In this document: positions 18,428 to 27,762 of the stretch, one piece after another
Layout: every line of letters starts with the position of its first letter
Numbering within the stretch: the first letter of the stretch is position 1
Source of the DNA: Eubacteriales bacterium OttesenSCG-928-K08
Lineage (GTDB): Bacteria > Bacillota > Clostridia > Christensenellales > CAG-138
Assembly: GCA_030266105.1 (NCBI GenBank)
Contig: JAJDHH010000006.1
Location: forward strand, 1-64,000
DNA length: 64,000 bases
Direction of reading: 5' to 3'
Translations under genes and position numbers: made by a program
The notes under the pieces: model-generated
The model's input: the letters and a program-made list of their open reading frames with translations, nothing else
Told to the model about the DNA's origin: nothing
Database searches by the model: none

Positions 18428-19353
18428 ACGCGATCGGCAAACCGATTAAGAATTTTTTGGTTGTTAGGCGCATCGATTTTATGCTTTTTAGCAAGCCTTA
18501 TCAATTCTCCGCAAAAAATATCAAGCTCAGTAGCTTTTCCGGGCGTGTTAAGATCGCGCGCCAATGAAGGCGTGCTCTCGTAACTCAGGCTAAATATAGT
18601 TGTTTTTATCTGCTCGCGCACATCCAAAGGCAACTCAATATTTTCCAGCTTTGCAACTGCCAGCGCTTCTTCAAGCAGATCCAAAACAAATTTAAACTTT
18701 TCAGGATCTTCACGAACTTCACCGATTGGTTTGTTAAAGTATGCAGCAGCCTGCGCGTTGCTAATCATCAGTATCCATTTTTGCCAAAGCATGGTCACCA
18801 CTTCACCGGAAATCTTAGTATCAATTCCGCCAGCACACAACATATCACAAAGCATCCGCATGGTTTCGAGCGCTTTAGTGTTTGTTTCCTCTGGGGCAAT
18901 TCCCATAAACACTTTACAAACCGAACCCACCTTGCGAATAACGCCGGGTGCGTCTATTTGGCTGAATATATAAATGCAGCCATCCAAAGCAACACCGGAT
19001 TTTGTGTGGCTGCGGATCACTCTGCGTGCGCTTATGCCGTTAAGCAACGGCAGCAGCAGAGTATCAGGGCCTATGCAGGGCTTGATTTGCTCAATTGCTG
19101 CATCCAGACCATAACTTTTTGTGCAAACAAAAATTACATCCTGCAAACCCGCTTGTTCGGGCTCGTCCGTACACAAAGCAGGATGAACGGAATAGCCTTG
19201 ATTATTATCCTCTATAATGGTTAATCCGTTTTTTTTGATTGCCTCAAGTTGGTTACCTCGGGCAATGAGCGTAATTTCGTTTGGAAACTCATAGGCCAGC
19301 CTCCCGGCGATATAACCGCCAACTCCACCTGCGCCTATTATCATAATCTTCAT
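18424..19353 (-). CDS. ketopantoate reductase family protein
   Basis: MKIMIIGAGGVGGYIAGRL start at 19353 preceded by gaggaggt RBS (the ORF track extends upstream to 19503); ApbA/PanE architecture. Confidence 0.88.
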   Translation of the reverse strand: MKIMIIGAGGVGGYIAGRLAYEFPNEITLIARGNQLEAIKKNGLTIIEDNNQGYSVHPALCTDEPEQAGLQDVIFVCTKSYGLDAAIEQIKPCIGPDTLLLPLLNGISARRVIRSHTKSGVALDGCIYIFSQIDAPGVIRKVGSVCKVFMGIAPEETNTKALETMRMLCDMLCAGGIDTKISGEVVTMLWQKWILMISNAQAAAYFNKPIGEVREDPEKFKFVLDLLEEALAVAKLENIELPLDVREQIKTTIFSLSYESTPSLARDLNTPGKATELDIFCGELIRLAKKHKIDAPNNQKILNRFADRV

Positions 19354-19453
19354 GGGTAAACCTCCTCGTATAAATACCGGATGGTACACCCAATCATTAT
19401 AAGGCATTCGCATTGTTGGAGCAATGCCCATGTATTTATTGGGAGTGTTATTC

Positions 19454-20164
19454 TTAAGGGCTTGCAAAATATGCGCAAAGCCCTGCAACAATACCATCAG
19501 CAAGTTTTTGTTGATGCTCGGGGTCCTGCAATAGTCTAGCGTCCTCCGGGTTTGATAAAAACCCGCATTCGATTATAACAGCAGGCGCAATACTTTCACG
19601 CACAACATAATAGTCGCCCGGGTTTGCAGGGCGGCTTTGGCGGCCAATCGTTTCGCAAACCGCGCTGATCACGCAAGTTGCAAGCTTTTCGCCTTCCTTG
19701 GAGCCTTTCATGTAAAACGCCATTGGGCCACTCACGGATTTATCCTGAAATTTGTTCATGTGTATGCTTACAATCGCGTTTACGCTATCCATCCGCATGA
19801 TTTCACGGCGGGCGTGCATATCCTGCTGCTTGCTATTGGCAAGCGCATTTTCATCCGACCTTGTCATAACAACTGAAAATCCGGCTTCACGCAAGCCGTT
19901 TTCCACTAACTGCGCAATGGTAAGGTTGATTCCAGCCTCGGGCACACCATCAGCAGTCACGGCTCCGCCATCTGGTCCGCCATGTCCAGCATCCACCACA
20001 ATTACGGGCAGCCTCCCGCCATCAGTCAAAGCGGCCGACGCTTCCATAGCGTCAGAGCTGCCGGGCATCCACACACCGGTCATTGCCAACACAGCAATGC
20101 ACACCACCAGCAGCACACCCATCCAATCATACATAAGCCTTGTTAACCCGCGCAGTTTGTTCAT
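19454..20164 (-). CDS. cwlD: N-acetylmuramoyl-L-alanine amidase CwlD-like
   Basis: VIVVDAGHGGPDGGAV, VSIHMNKFQD, VIIECGFLSNPEDARLLQ, N-terminal TM; likely start MNKLRGL at 20164 with ggggaga RBS. Confidence 0.88.
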   Translation of the reverse strand: MNKLRGLTRLMYDWMGVLLVVCIAVLAMTGVWMPGSSDAMEASAALTDGGRLPVIVVDAGHGGPDGGAVTADGVPEAGINLTIAQLVENGLREAGFSVVMTRSDENALANSKQQDMHARREIMRMDSVNAIVSIHMNKFQDKSVSGPMAFYMKGSKEGEKLATCVISAVCETIGRQSRPANPGDYYVVRESIAPAVIIECGFLSNPEDARLLQDPEHQQKLADGIVAGLCAYFASP

Positions 20165-20374
20165 ATCGATCTCCCCTTTTGATGATAGAAGAAAAATGGC
20201 AAAAGTTTTAAGTCCGTTCATATATATTCATGAACGCAACAACTTATATCTAGGTGTTTTGTGAAGATTTTTGAATTTAAAAGAATGAATAAAGTGTGAA
20301 AACTGCATATGCATTGCTTTGCATATACAGCTTGGTATTGTTTATACAGCAATCTATGCACATAATGCACAGAG

Positions 20375-20425
20375 TTATCCACAGGCCTAAGGCCATCCAT
20401 ATCGCAAATTCAGCAGTTATGCACA
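20375..20425 (+). promoter_or_regulatory. two DnaA-box consensus matches (TTATCCACA 20375-20383; TTATGCACA 20417-20425)
   Basis: Exact TTATNCACA matches in a roughly 400-bp AT-rich intergenic region. Confidence 0.5.
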
Positions 20426-20490
20426 ATGTATAATGCTGTTGCATACACATTTGCAGCACAATGTATAATGCTGTTGCATACACATTTGCA
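20421..20490. repeat. perfect 35-bp tandem duplication
   Basis: gcacaatgtataatgctgttgcatacacatttgca at 20421-20455 and 20456-20490, with a partial third copy beginning at 20491. Confidence 0.95.
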
Positions 20491-20639
20491 GCAAAATGTA
20501 TTGTATGTATGGCGTAAATGAGTCAAAAAATGAAAAATCGGCATAATATCTGCACTTGGGCAGAGTTTTCAAATGTATGGCAATGATATACAGTCAATGA
20601 ATGGAATATAGATAAGCCTCTTTTATACACGTCGTTTAT

Positions 20640-21497
20640 TTAAAATTTATCAGTTTCACTCAAACTATGGCAGACGCAACAAAATGCCACATCACTAAAT
20701 TGTTTTGCCGCCTGTTTTGCCGCTTTCTCATCAGCAAATAAACCAAAAACTGCGGAGCCAGAGCCGGTCATGGCAGCACCCAAGGCTCCATAGCGCAATA
20801 ATTTTGCGCGCAGCTCTTCGATTTCCGGCAACATCAACATCGCTGGGGCTTCCATTGCATTAAAAAACAATGAGCCTAGTTTTGCCGGGTCCCCTTCTTC
20901 GAAAGCTTGCTGTGCGGCATCCATATTAGAATGGGGGAGTGGAAGGCACAAGGATTTATATAATGCCGCTGTTGAAATGCCATGCACAGGCTTGCACACT
21001 ACAAAGCAAAATGCCTGCTCAGGCGCCTGCAAGTTAGTTAGAAGTTCTCCAATACCTTTTGCGCGGCAGGGATTTCTTTGTAAACAAAAAGGCACATCGG
21101 CGCCTAAAGAAAGTGCCACCTCTTTTAGTTGCTGCGTGTTAAGTGCACCATAAATCTTCTGCAAGCCAATTAAAGTCGAGGCAGCATCAGCGCTCCCGCC
21201 GCCAAGCCCTGCCTGAGACGGAATATTCTTGTGCACCTTTACATGCGCAAAAAATGGCTTATCCGCATGTGACGCATAAGCTTCCATTGCCCGCAAAACA
21301 AGATCGCCCTCTGGCAGAGACATTCCGACATATTCCGTTTTAGGGCTGCTTGATGGGGTGATTAAAAGAGTGTCCTGTAATGAAATGCGGATCATAAGCA
21401 TATCCAGCTCATGGTAACCATCCGGCCGCTTACTCACAACATCCAAAACAAGGTTCAGTTTTGCCGGTGCGCTAACTTTAATCGTGCTATTTTTCAT
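20640..21497 (-). CDS. ispE: 4-diphosphocytidyl-2-C-methyl-D-erythritol kinase
   Basis: APAKLNLVLDVVSKRPDGYHELDM, PSQAGLGGGSADAAS, MTGSGSAVFGLF. Confidence 0.96.
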   Translation of the reverse strand: MKNSTIKVSAPAKLNLVLDVVSKRPDGYHELDMLMIRISLQDTLLITPSSSPKTEYVGMSLPEGDLVLRAMEAYASHADKPFFAHVKVHKNIPSQAGLGGGSADAASTLIGLQKIYGALNTQQLKEVALSLGADVPFCLQRNPCRAKGIGELLTNLQAPEQAFCFVVCKPVHGISTAALYKSLCLPLPHSNMDAAQQAFEEGDPAKLGSLFFNAMEAPAMLMLPEIEELRAKLLRYGALGAAMTGSGSAVFGLFADEKAAKQAAKQFSDVAFCCVCHSLSETDKF

Positions 21498-22447
21498 TTG
21501 TCACCTTTTGGTTTTTGCAGCAATCTGAGGTTTTGCCCCTGCAAACGAAGCACACGAGAATCATCCGCGTTTATCAGGCGGGAAAATATGCGCTCGCCAT
21601 ATAACGATTGTAATGTGCCAAGCGTAAGGTTGGTCGCCACAATGGTGTGCAGCCTGGCGTTCATGCGCTCGTTAAGTATGGAGAACATATATGCCTGAGT
21701 GACATTGTTTATCATGGGTTCTGAGCCCAGATCATCAATGAGCAAAAGCGGAACATTCAAAAACTCGGCCGCACCATTTGTGTTTGAGCGTATTCCTGAT
21801 AGAACTTGCTCTTGCAGGCTATATGCCGTCAGTTTTCTAATAGCGTAACCTCGCTCTAACACACGCTTGGCAATGCAGTTGAGCAAAAATGTTTTTCCCA
21901 GCCCAGCGGTGCCTAAAAGCACCAGGTTTTGCATATTTGTGTGCGGAAACTCGTTGGAAAAGGTTTCAGCAACCTGCCTTGCGCGCTGCATCTGTTCGCG
22001 TTGCTCCGCTGTAGGATAAACCGCACTTGAAAAAGTTTCAAATGTTTCATTTTCGCTTATTTGGGAGCTTGCATAAAGACTCTCACGTGCTTTTTTCTCA
22101 AGGCAGATGCAAGGTTTCTTTTTTGTTTCACCTACAAAACCGGTGTCGGCGCACAAAGGACAACGAACTTGCAGGCAAAGGTAATCCTCAGGTAGCTTAA
22201 GGCTTGCTAAAAGCAGCCGCTCCTGTTCTTTTAATTCTTTAAGTTTTCTGTTGGATTCTTGAAGCACAACTGCAGCTGATGCACCCTTTTTCAGAGCTTT
22301 AGCGCAGTTTTCAACAACATTCTCACGCGCCTCAATTATTTGGGCATAGCTAGAGTTTAGAAGCAATACATGGTTTATTCGCTCCTGCAGCGCATCGCGC
22401 TCCTCTTGCCTGATTTGTTCATAATAATCCCGTATATCAGACATCAT
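21494..22447 (-). CDS. DnaC/DnaI-like helicase-loader ATPase
   Basis: LLGTAGLGKTFLLNCIA Walker A, LLLIDDLGSEP Walker B, TIVATNLTL sensor 1; N-terminal Cys cluster CPLCADTGF...CIC. Confidence 0.9.
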   Translation of the reverse strand: MMSDIRDYYEQIRQEERDALQERINHVLLLNSSYAQIIEARENVVENCAKALKKGASAAVVLQESNRKLKELKEQERLLLASLKLPEDYLCLQVRCPLCADTGFVGETKKKPCICLEKKARESLYASSQISENETFETFSSAVYPTAEQREQMQRARQVAETFSNEFPHTNMQNLVLLGTAGLGKTFLLNCIAKRVLERGYAIRKLTAYSLQEQVLSGIRSNTNGAAEFLNVPLLLIDDLGSEPMINNVTQAYMFSILNERMNARLHTIVATNLTLGTLQSLYGERIFSRLINADDSRVLRLQGQNLRLLQKPKGDK

Positions 22448-23649
22448 TGGCCTGCACCTTCTTCGTTTAACGGAATAAAAATGTGCGCAAGCTGCTCCTC
22501 GGAATAATGTGTTTGCGGATAATCCATCAGATGCGATTTCTTTCCGGATTTTCCTGTTGAAGCGCTACTGTTTTGCAATGCGCTTTGAGCCTGTTGCTTA
22601 TCGGTCAATGCACCGACAAGTCTAAGCTGCTCGACTAAACGCTTAAAGTGGGGCAGCGGGCGCTCTTTTTCACGCGCCTGTTCCGCAGCAACAATCAGCA
22701 CATCCAGCGAAAAACCTTCGTTGATAAGCGATTGCATTTCTTCCCGCTCGTTGGGGCGCGCAGAGCGGCCAATGCCCATGCAGCTAAACAATTGCAAAGC
22801 AAGCGTGGCGTTATCCTGCTCACCGCGCAACTGCTCTTCCACCTGTGAAGCGCTGATAACTCCCTTGCGTTGCAAGCGATCGAGCACTCCATCCAAATAT
22901 GCAAAGCTGGGCCGTTCGGCATTTGTCAGCGCCGGGCAGGCCGCCAAAATCGCATCTAACGTAAAACCCCAGGTGTTTGTCCATTTTTTATATAAGGTAA
23001 GCTCATCCTGCGTGGGGCGCCTGCTTTTTCGCCAGCGCATGAGTATGGCGGCAGCGCCGCCCGTCATTTCCTCATATGCCAACGCCTGAGCCCTTGCATC
23101 CTCCATTGTGATCACACCGGCATCAGCCCACGAACGCGCAACAACGTTAATGTATTGAAAACTTACACTTGGCCCTTTTCTGGTCAGGCAGTAAGAAACA
23201 AGCTCCATTACTGCGCCGGGATCCATGTGATAAATCTCCACCCAGTCATACAAATGGCGAAGTTCGGTTTGTTTAAGTTGCCTTGGTGCAAACAGCGATT
23301 GAACAGACTGCACAAGCGAGCCATATTTACCCGGAACAAGCACCGGCGGCGCAACTCTTCTTGATGGGGTAATATATTCAACCTCAAGCGGATCTGCACT
23401 AAATATACGAACAAGGCCTTCCTTCTGCCAGTAGGCAAAAGCATCCAACACTTCCTGTTCGCTTAGCGCCAGCTCGGTAGCAATGCTTTGCTCACGCAAG
23501 CCGGGATAGCGGCAAATCATAAGACCATATAAATAAACCCGCAGCTGATCGTGGTTTGCATGCGGCATATATTCCATTAAAAAAACATTATCCACCGGCG
23601 TGGATTCAAAGGGCAGTGATTCATGCGAAAAACGGCAGGACACAAGCAT
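22444..23649 (-). CDS. DnaD domain replication-initiation-like protein
   Basis: Two helical DnaD-like modules (KWTNTWGFTLDAILAAC...YLDGVLDRLQRKGV); coupled to the DnaC-like gene. Confidence 0.8.
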   Translation of the reverse strand: MLVSCRFSHESLPFESTPVDNVFLMEYMPHANHDQLRVYLYGLMICRYPGLREQSIATELALSEQEVLDAFAYWQKEGLVRIFSADPLEVEYITPSRRVAPPVLVPGKYGSLVQSVQSLFAPRQLKQTELRHLYDWVEIYHMDPGAVMELVSYCLTRKGPSVSFQYINVVARSWADAGVITMEDARAQALAYEEMTGGAAAILMRWRKSRRPTQDELTLYKKWTNTWGFTLDAILAACPALTNAERPSFAYLDGVLDRLQRKGVISASQVEEQLRGEQDNATLALQLFSCMGIGRSARPNEREEMQSLINEGFSLDVLIVAAEQAREKERPLPHFKRLVEQLRLVGALTDKQQAQSALQNSSASTGKSGKKSHLMDYPQTHYSEEQLAHIFIPLNEEGAGQ

Positions 23650-23784
23650 GCCTCCTTTCGATTTTTATTATAACACACAAATATAGTCGTACCAAGCGAG
23701 TTGCGCGCATAAGTATAGTGAAAGAATTATGCATGTGCAAAATCACACAGGGCAATACAATACGCACGCGCGGGAGGATAAGCG

Positions 23785-25650
23785 ATGGAACAGGGCATTG
23801 TTATGATACCTATGGTCAACCCGGAAAACAGCACGCATTATGCGGTTGCACGCATCCGTGTGGGGAACGGGTATGCACAGGTAGACACAAGATGGGGCGG
23901 CGCAAAAAAACAAACAGCGGATCAGGATATGTTTTTGCTTGTTAGCGGAGGTTTTCGTCAACTGCGTAATGACCGCGTAACGCTTGCACAAAATGATACG
24001 CTTGATGGTGTTGCGGTTATGAACCCTAACGGCACTTGTGTTTGTTATGGCCATGCCAGAGGCAAGGAGATCGATTGCCGCAACTCGCTTATAAAGCTAA
24101 GAATGTTCTATGCAGCACCTGCTGCCTCTGAAGCAAGAGGCTCCACAATTGTCACTTCCTCAGTTGTTGCGCCTGCTAGTAATACCCAAACAGCAACGCA
24201 GGAAACCAAAAGCTATGCTGATATTGAAACTAAAACAGACTCCGAGCAGGTTTTTGCCTCACAGGTAGTTTATCCTGTTTCACAGGATTATTTTGAGCAT
24301 TATGAAACTTCCTATGAAGAAGATGAAGGTGCCGAGCAGGTCTTTGCTTCACAGGTAATTTATCCTGTTTCACAGGAGCATATTGAGTATTATGAAACTT
24401 CATACGAAGAAGATGAAGACGTCGAGCAAGTTTTTGCTTCGCAGGTAGTTTACCCCGTTTCGCAGGAGCATGTGGAGCATTATGAAACTTCATACGAAGA
24501 AGATGAAGGTGCCGAGCCGGTCTTTGCTTCGCAGGTAGTTTACCCCGTTTCGCAGGAGCATTTGGAGCATTATGAAACTTCCTACGAAGAAGATGAAGAC
24601 GTCGAGCAGGTTTTTGCTTCGCAGGTAGTTTACCCCGTTTCACAGGAGCATTTGGAGCATTATGAAACTTCCTACGAAGAAGATGAAGACGTCGAGCAGG
24701 TTTTTGCTTCGCAGGTAATTTATCCTGTTTCGCAGGATTATATCGAAACATTCAACGAAGAATATGGTGAATACACTCGTGAACCGCAACAGCATACATC
24801 GTGGGATGATGTTTCCGGGAGAGAGCCTGCATATGAAGCTCGCATGGCGGAAGATAGTTTGTCTCTGGAAGACAGCAACATTAAAACCCGACAGGAGCAA
24901 CCTGCGCCAAAACCTCCAAGGCCGGAACCTCCTAAGCCTGAGCCCCCCAAACCGAAACCACCAAAACCGGAGCCTCCCAAACCAAGGCCTCCGGTTGACC
25001 CGTGCGAAACCCCGCCTTGCAAGCCTTTACCGCCGTGTGAGGTTTCACCGCCACACTGTCCAGAAACTTGCGCGCCTTCATCTTGCATGGAAGAGAAAGA
25101 CAACCCATACGCATATAGCTGTGACTTTGATGAGCGGGATGAGTTTTATTCTTTCGGGCGAGCGAACGACACCCCTGAGTCATCCGCCCAAATAGAAAAC
25201 AGTCACGCTCTTAAACAGATTTTGCAGCGTGCAAAGGAAATATTTCCTGATAGCGAGCTGGATGAGATGGGTTTTGACTTTGCTCAAACCGATGAGCTGG
25301 AAAGTTCATCCGACCCGCAGGAGGAGTTTTTTGTTCAGCCGGATTTTAAGCGAACCCAAAACTCCAGCACAATTAAGCAACGGCCTCCTCTTGGAGGAAA
25401 AGTGATACTGCCCAAACGTGCTGATAACCCTTTCCCACAACAGTTTCCCGGTTCGCAGTGGGTGCATGTCCAGCGATTGCAAGGGGATGCGGGTTATCTT
25501 GAAGGGCGCATGCGCAGGGGAGATGAGTTGCTTTGCATTACAGCCGTGCCGGGAGAATATCAACCGGTGCCTCCACGGCATTTGCAGGGATTTTCACGCT
25601 ACATTCAATCCAAAAGTGGCGGATATTGGGTTAGAATCGTTAAAGAGTAG
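23785..25650 (+). CDS. hypothetical repeat protein with Pro/Cys-rich tract
   Basis: 621 aa; RBS gggagga; about six 30-aa repeats, then PPKPEPPKPKPPKPEPPKP and a Cys-rich segment; unique N- and C-terminal domains. Confidence 0.85.
   Translation: MEQGIVMIPMVNPENSTHYAVARIRVGNGYAQVDTRWGGAKKQTADQDMFLLVSGGFRQLRNDRVTLAQNDTLDGVAVMNPNGTCVCYGHARGKEIDCRNSLIKLRMFYAAPAASEARGSTIVTSSVVAPASNTQTATQETKSYADIETKTDSEQVFASQVVYPVSQDYFEHYETSYEEDEGAEQVFASQVIYPVSQEHIEYYETSYEEDEDVEQVFASQVVYPVSQEHVEHYETSYEEDEGAEPVFASQVVYPVSQEHLEHYETSYEEDEDVEQVFASQVVYPVSQEHLEHYETSYEEDEDVEQVFASQVIYPVSQDYIETFNEEYGEYTREPQQHTSWDDVSGREPAYEARMAEDSLSLEDSNIKTRQEQPAPKPPRPEPPKPEPPKPKPPKPEPPKPRPPVDPCETPPCKPLPPCEVSPPHCPETCAPSSCMEEKDNPYAYSCDFDERDEFYSFGRANDTPESSAQIENSHALKQILQRAKEIFPDSELDEMGFDFAQTDELESSSDPQEEFFVQPDFKRTQNSSTIKQRPPLGGKVILPKRADNPFPQQFPGSQWVHVQRLQGDAGYLEGRMRRGDELLCITAVPGEYQPVPPRHLQGFSRYIQSKSGGYWVRIVKE
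24244..24783 (+). repeat. six in-frame 90-bp tandem repeats (last one degenerate)
   Basis: Repeat period 90 bp starting at 24244, 24334, 24424, 24514, 24604, 24694; consensus EQVFASQVVYPVSQEHLEHYETSYEEDEDV. Confidence 0.95.
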
Positions 25651-25671
25651 TATTAGTGACGATTTTATAGC

Positions 25672-25709
25672 AAAAACCTCAACCGTCTTTTGGCGCGAGA
25701 GGTTTTTTT
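25672..25709 (+). terminator. rho-independent terminator
   Basis: aaaaacctc ... gagaggttttttttt hairpin with T-tract after the repeat-protein stop. Confidence 0.8.
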
Positions 25710-26025
25710 TCGTGCTATCTTTATTGCAGCACTTTTCGCTGGAAAATCGAAGTATATGTCGTTTTCCGGCATATATCCTTGGGAAATCAACATTGACATA
25801 GTTATTTCACATTGTTGTGAAGGGAAATGCGTTTACATTTTCCCTCTGCTGGTGCATAATAGCAAAGGATAGGCAAGCGCTAATTTATTTAGCGCTTTAA
25901 CATTGCAATCTGAACTATATGTGGCTCGGCATAAATGCTTGGGCCATGTGTTTGTTTGCCTAACAAACACAAAAAAATAAAAACTACGATAAATTATAAA
26001 GCTAAAACGGAATTGGGGGAGACGA

Positions 26026-27762
26026 ATGCTTAGAAAGTTTGTTCCTTATATAAAGGGTTTTCGAAAAGAGACAATACTATCACCACTTATGGTAATTTTG
26101 GAAGTTGCTCTGGATGTTATGATTCCCATGTTGATGGCACGGATAGTCAACATTGGCATTGCAAATGGCGACCTTAATTATATTGCCAAAATGGGCTTTT
26201 CGATGATCGGAATGGCACTGGTTTCATTGATGTTTGGTGCGCTTTCTGCTAAATATTCCTCAACTGCAGCGGCGGGCTTTGCAAAAAACCTGCGTGCATC
26301 GCTTTTTAACAATGTGCAGGATTTTTCTTTTTCGAATATAGATCATTTTAACACAGCCAGCCTTGTAACACGCTTAACCACCGATGTTACAAACGCTCAA
26401 AACACATTTATGATGCTTATAAGAATGGCCGTGCGCGCGCCTGTAATGCTGATCTGTACGATAAGCATGGCTTACTCTATAAATTCTGAGCTTGTAACGG
26501 TGTTTTTGTTTGCCGCGCCAATACTTGCAATCACCATTTTTATTGTTATGCGCCTTACTTACCCGCGTTTCCAGCAAATGCTTAAGGAATACGATAATAT
26601 GAACGGCGTTGTTCAGGAAAACCTTATTGGCATGCGTGTGGTAAAGGCATTTGTGCGCGAAAAGTTTGAAATTGAAAAATTCAACAAAACAGCCGGACGT
26701 GTGCAACAAACAATGTTCAAGGCTGAAAAGCTTGCTGTTTGTATCATGCCGATCATGCAGCTTGTAATGTATGGGTGCATAATGGCGATATTGTGGTTTG
26801 GCGGCGGTAAAATTATTGAGGGACAAATGCAAACCGGCGACCTGATGCAATTTATTACATACACCACACAGATACTTATGTCGCTTATGATGCTTGCAAT
26901 GGTCTTTTTAATGACAGTGCTCTCGCGTGCATCACTTACGCGCATACTCGAGGTGCTTGAGGAAAAACCCGCCATAACGGCACCGGAAGAAAATGCAATC
27001 ACAACTGTTAAGGATGGCAGTGTGAGCTTTTGTGATGTTGTTTTCCGCTACAAGGAGGGCAGCGAAGAGGCTACGCTTAAAAACATCAACCTCAACATCA
27101 ATTCAGGTGAAAGCGTAGGCATAATTGGCGCAACAGGTTCTGCTAAAACAACGCTGGTGCAGATGATTCCAAGACTCTATGAGGCACAGAGCGGTTCCGT
27201 GCTTGTAGGTGGGGTTGATGTACGCAAATATGAGCTTGCGGCGCTGCGCAATTCTGTTGCGATGGTTCTGCAAAGCAATGTGCTGTTTTCCGGCACAATA
27301 CGCGATAATCTTAAATGGGGCGACAAGGATGCGACCGACATTGAAATTGCGCAGGCTTGCAGAATTGCACAGGCGCATGAGTTCATAATGAGCTTTCCCA
27401 ACGGATACGATACAGACCTTGGGCAAGGGGGCGTAAACCTGTCTGGCGGGCAAAAGCAGCGCCTTTGCATAGCCCGCGCTTTGCTTAAAAAACCTAAAAT
27501 CATGATTATGGATGATAGCACAAGCGCTGTAGATACCGCCACGGATAGCAAGATTCGCGATGGGTTAAAGCATAGCCTCTCGGACATGACCACGATCATA
27601 ATCGCTCAACGCATCTCTTCCGTTATGGATGCTGATAAGATAATCATAATGGATGAGGGCGGGATAGCCGCAGTTGGCACACACGATGAGCTTGTTAAGG
27701 ACAATGAAATTTATAGGGATGTATACTTCTCGCAGCAAAAGGGGGTGGAGGAGAATGCCTAA
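26026..27762 (+). CDS. ABC exporter half-transporter (ATPase-permease), probable degenerate-site subunit
   Basis: TM domain plus NBD; Walker A GATGSAKTT, LSGGQKQR, Walker B IMIMDDSTSAVD (D in the catalytic Glu position). Confidence 0.93.
   Translation: MLRKFVPYIKGFRKETILSPLMVILEVALDVMIPMLMARIVNIGIANGDLNYIAKMGFSMIGMALVSLMFGALSAKYSSTAAAGFAKNLRASLFNNVQDFSFSNIDHFNTASLVTRLTTDVTNAQNTFMMLIRMAVRAPVMLICTISMAYSINSELVTVFLFAAPILAITIFIVMRLTYPRFQQMLKEYDNMNGVVQENLIGMRVVKAFVREKFEIEKFNKTAGRVQQTMFKAEKLAVCIMPIMQLVMYGCIMAILWFGGGKIIEGQMQTGDLMQFITYTTQILMSLMMLAMVFLMTVLSRASLTRILEVLEEKPAITAPEENAITTVKDGSVSFCDVVFRYKEGSEEATLKNINLNINSGESVGIIGATGSAKTTLVQMIPRLYEAQSGSVLVGGVDVRKYELAALRNSVAMVLQSNVLFSGTIRDNLKWGDKDATDIEIAQACRIAQAHEFIMSFPNGYDTDLGQGGVNLSGGQKQRLCIARALLKKPKIMIMDDSTSAVDTATDSKIRDGLKHSLSDMTTIIIAQRISSVMDADKIIIMDEGGIAAVGTHDELVKDNEIYRDVYFSQQKGVEENA

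Noticed and set aside
20277-20483. Overlapping 60-68 aa minus-strand ORFs in the cwlD-ispE intergenic region
   Set aside because: Low-complexity translations (C/M/Y-rich) across the tandem duplication, no RBS; likely non-coding.
20421-20500. 35-bp tandem repeats considered as a CRISPR remnant
   Set aside because: Units abut directly with no spacer and there are no cas genes in the window.
24230-24751. 173-aa minus-strand ORF made of repeats (KLPAKQKPARRLHLLRRKFHNAPNAP...)
   Set aside because: It is the antisense shadow of the 90-bp coding repeats of the plus-strand protein; no RBS or independent signature.
24244-24783. Regular 90-bp repeats considered as a CRISPR array
   Set aside because: Repeats are contiguous with no unique spacers, maintain the reading frame and vary at codon third positions; this is a protein-coding tandem repeat.
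25875-25897. AAGCGCT-N9-AGCGCTT hairpin upstream of the ABC exporter pair
   Set aside because: Short stem without a T-tract or recognisable riboswitch core; could be an operator but evidence is too weak for a call.
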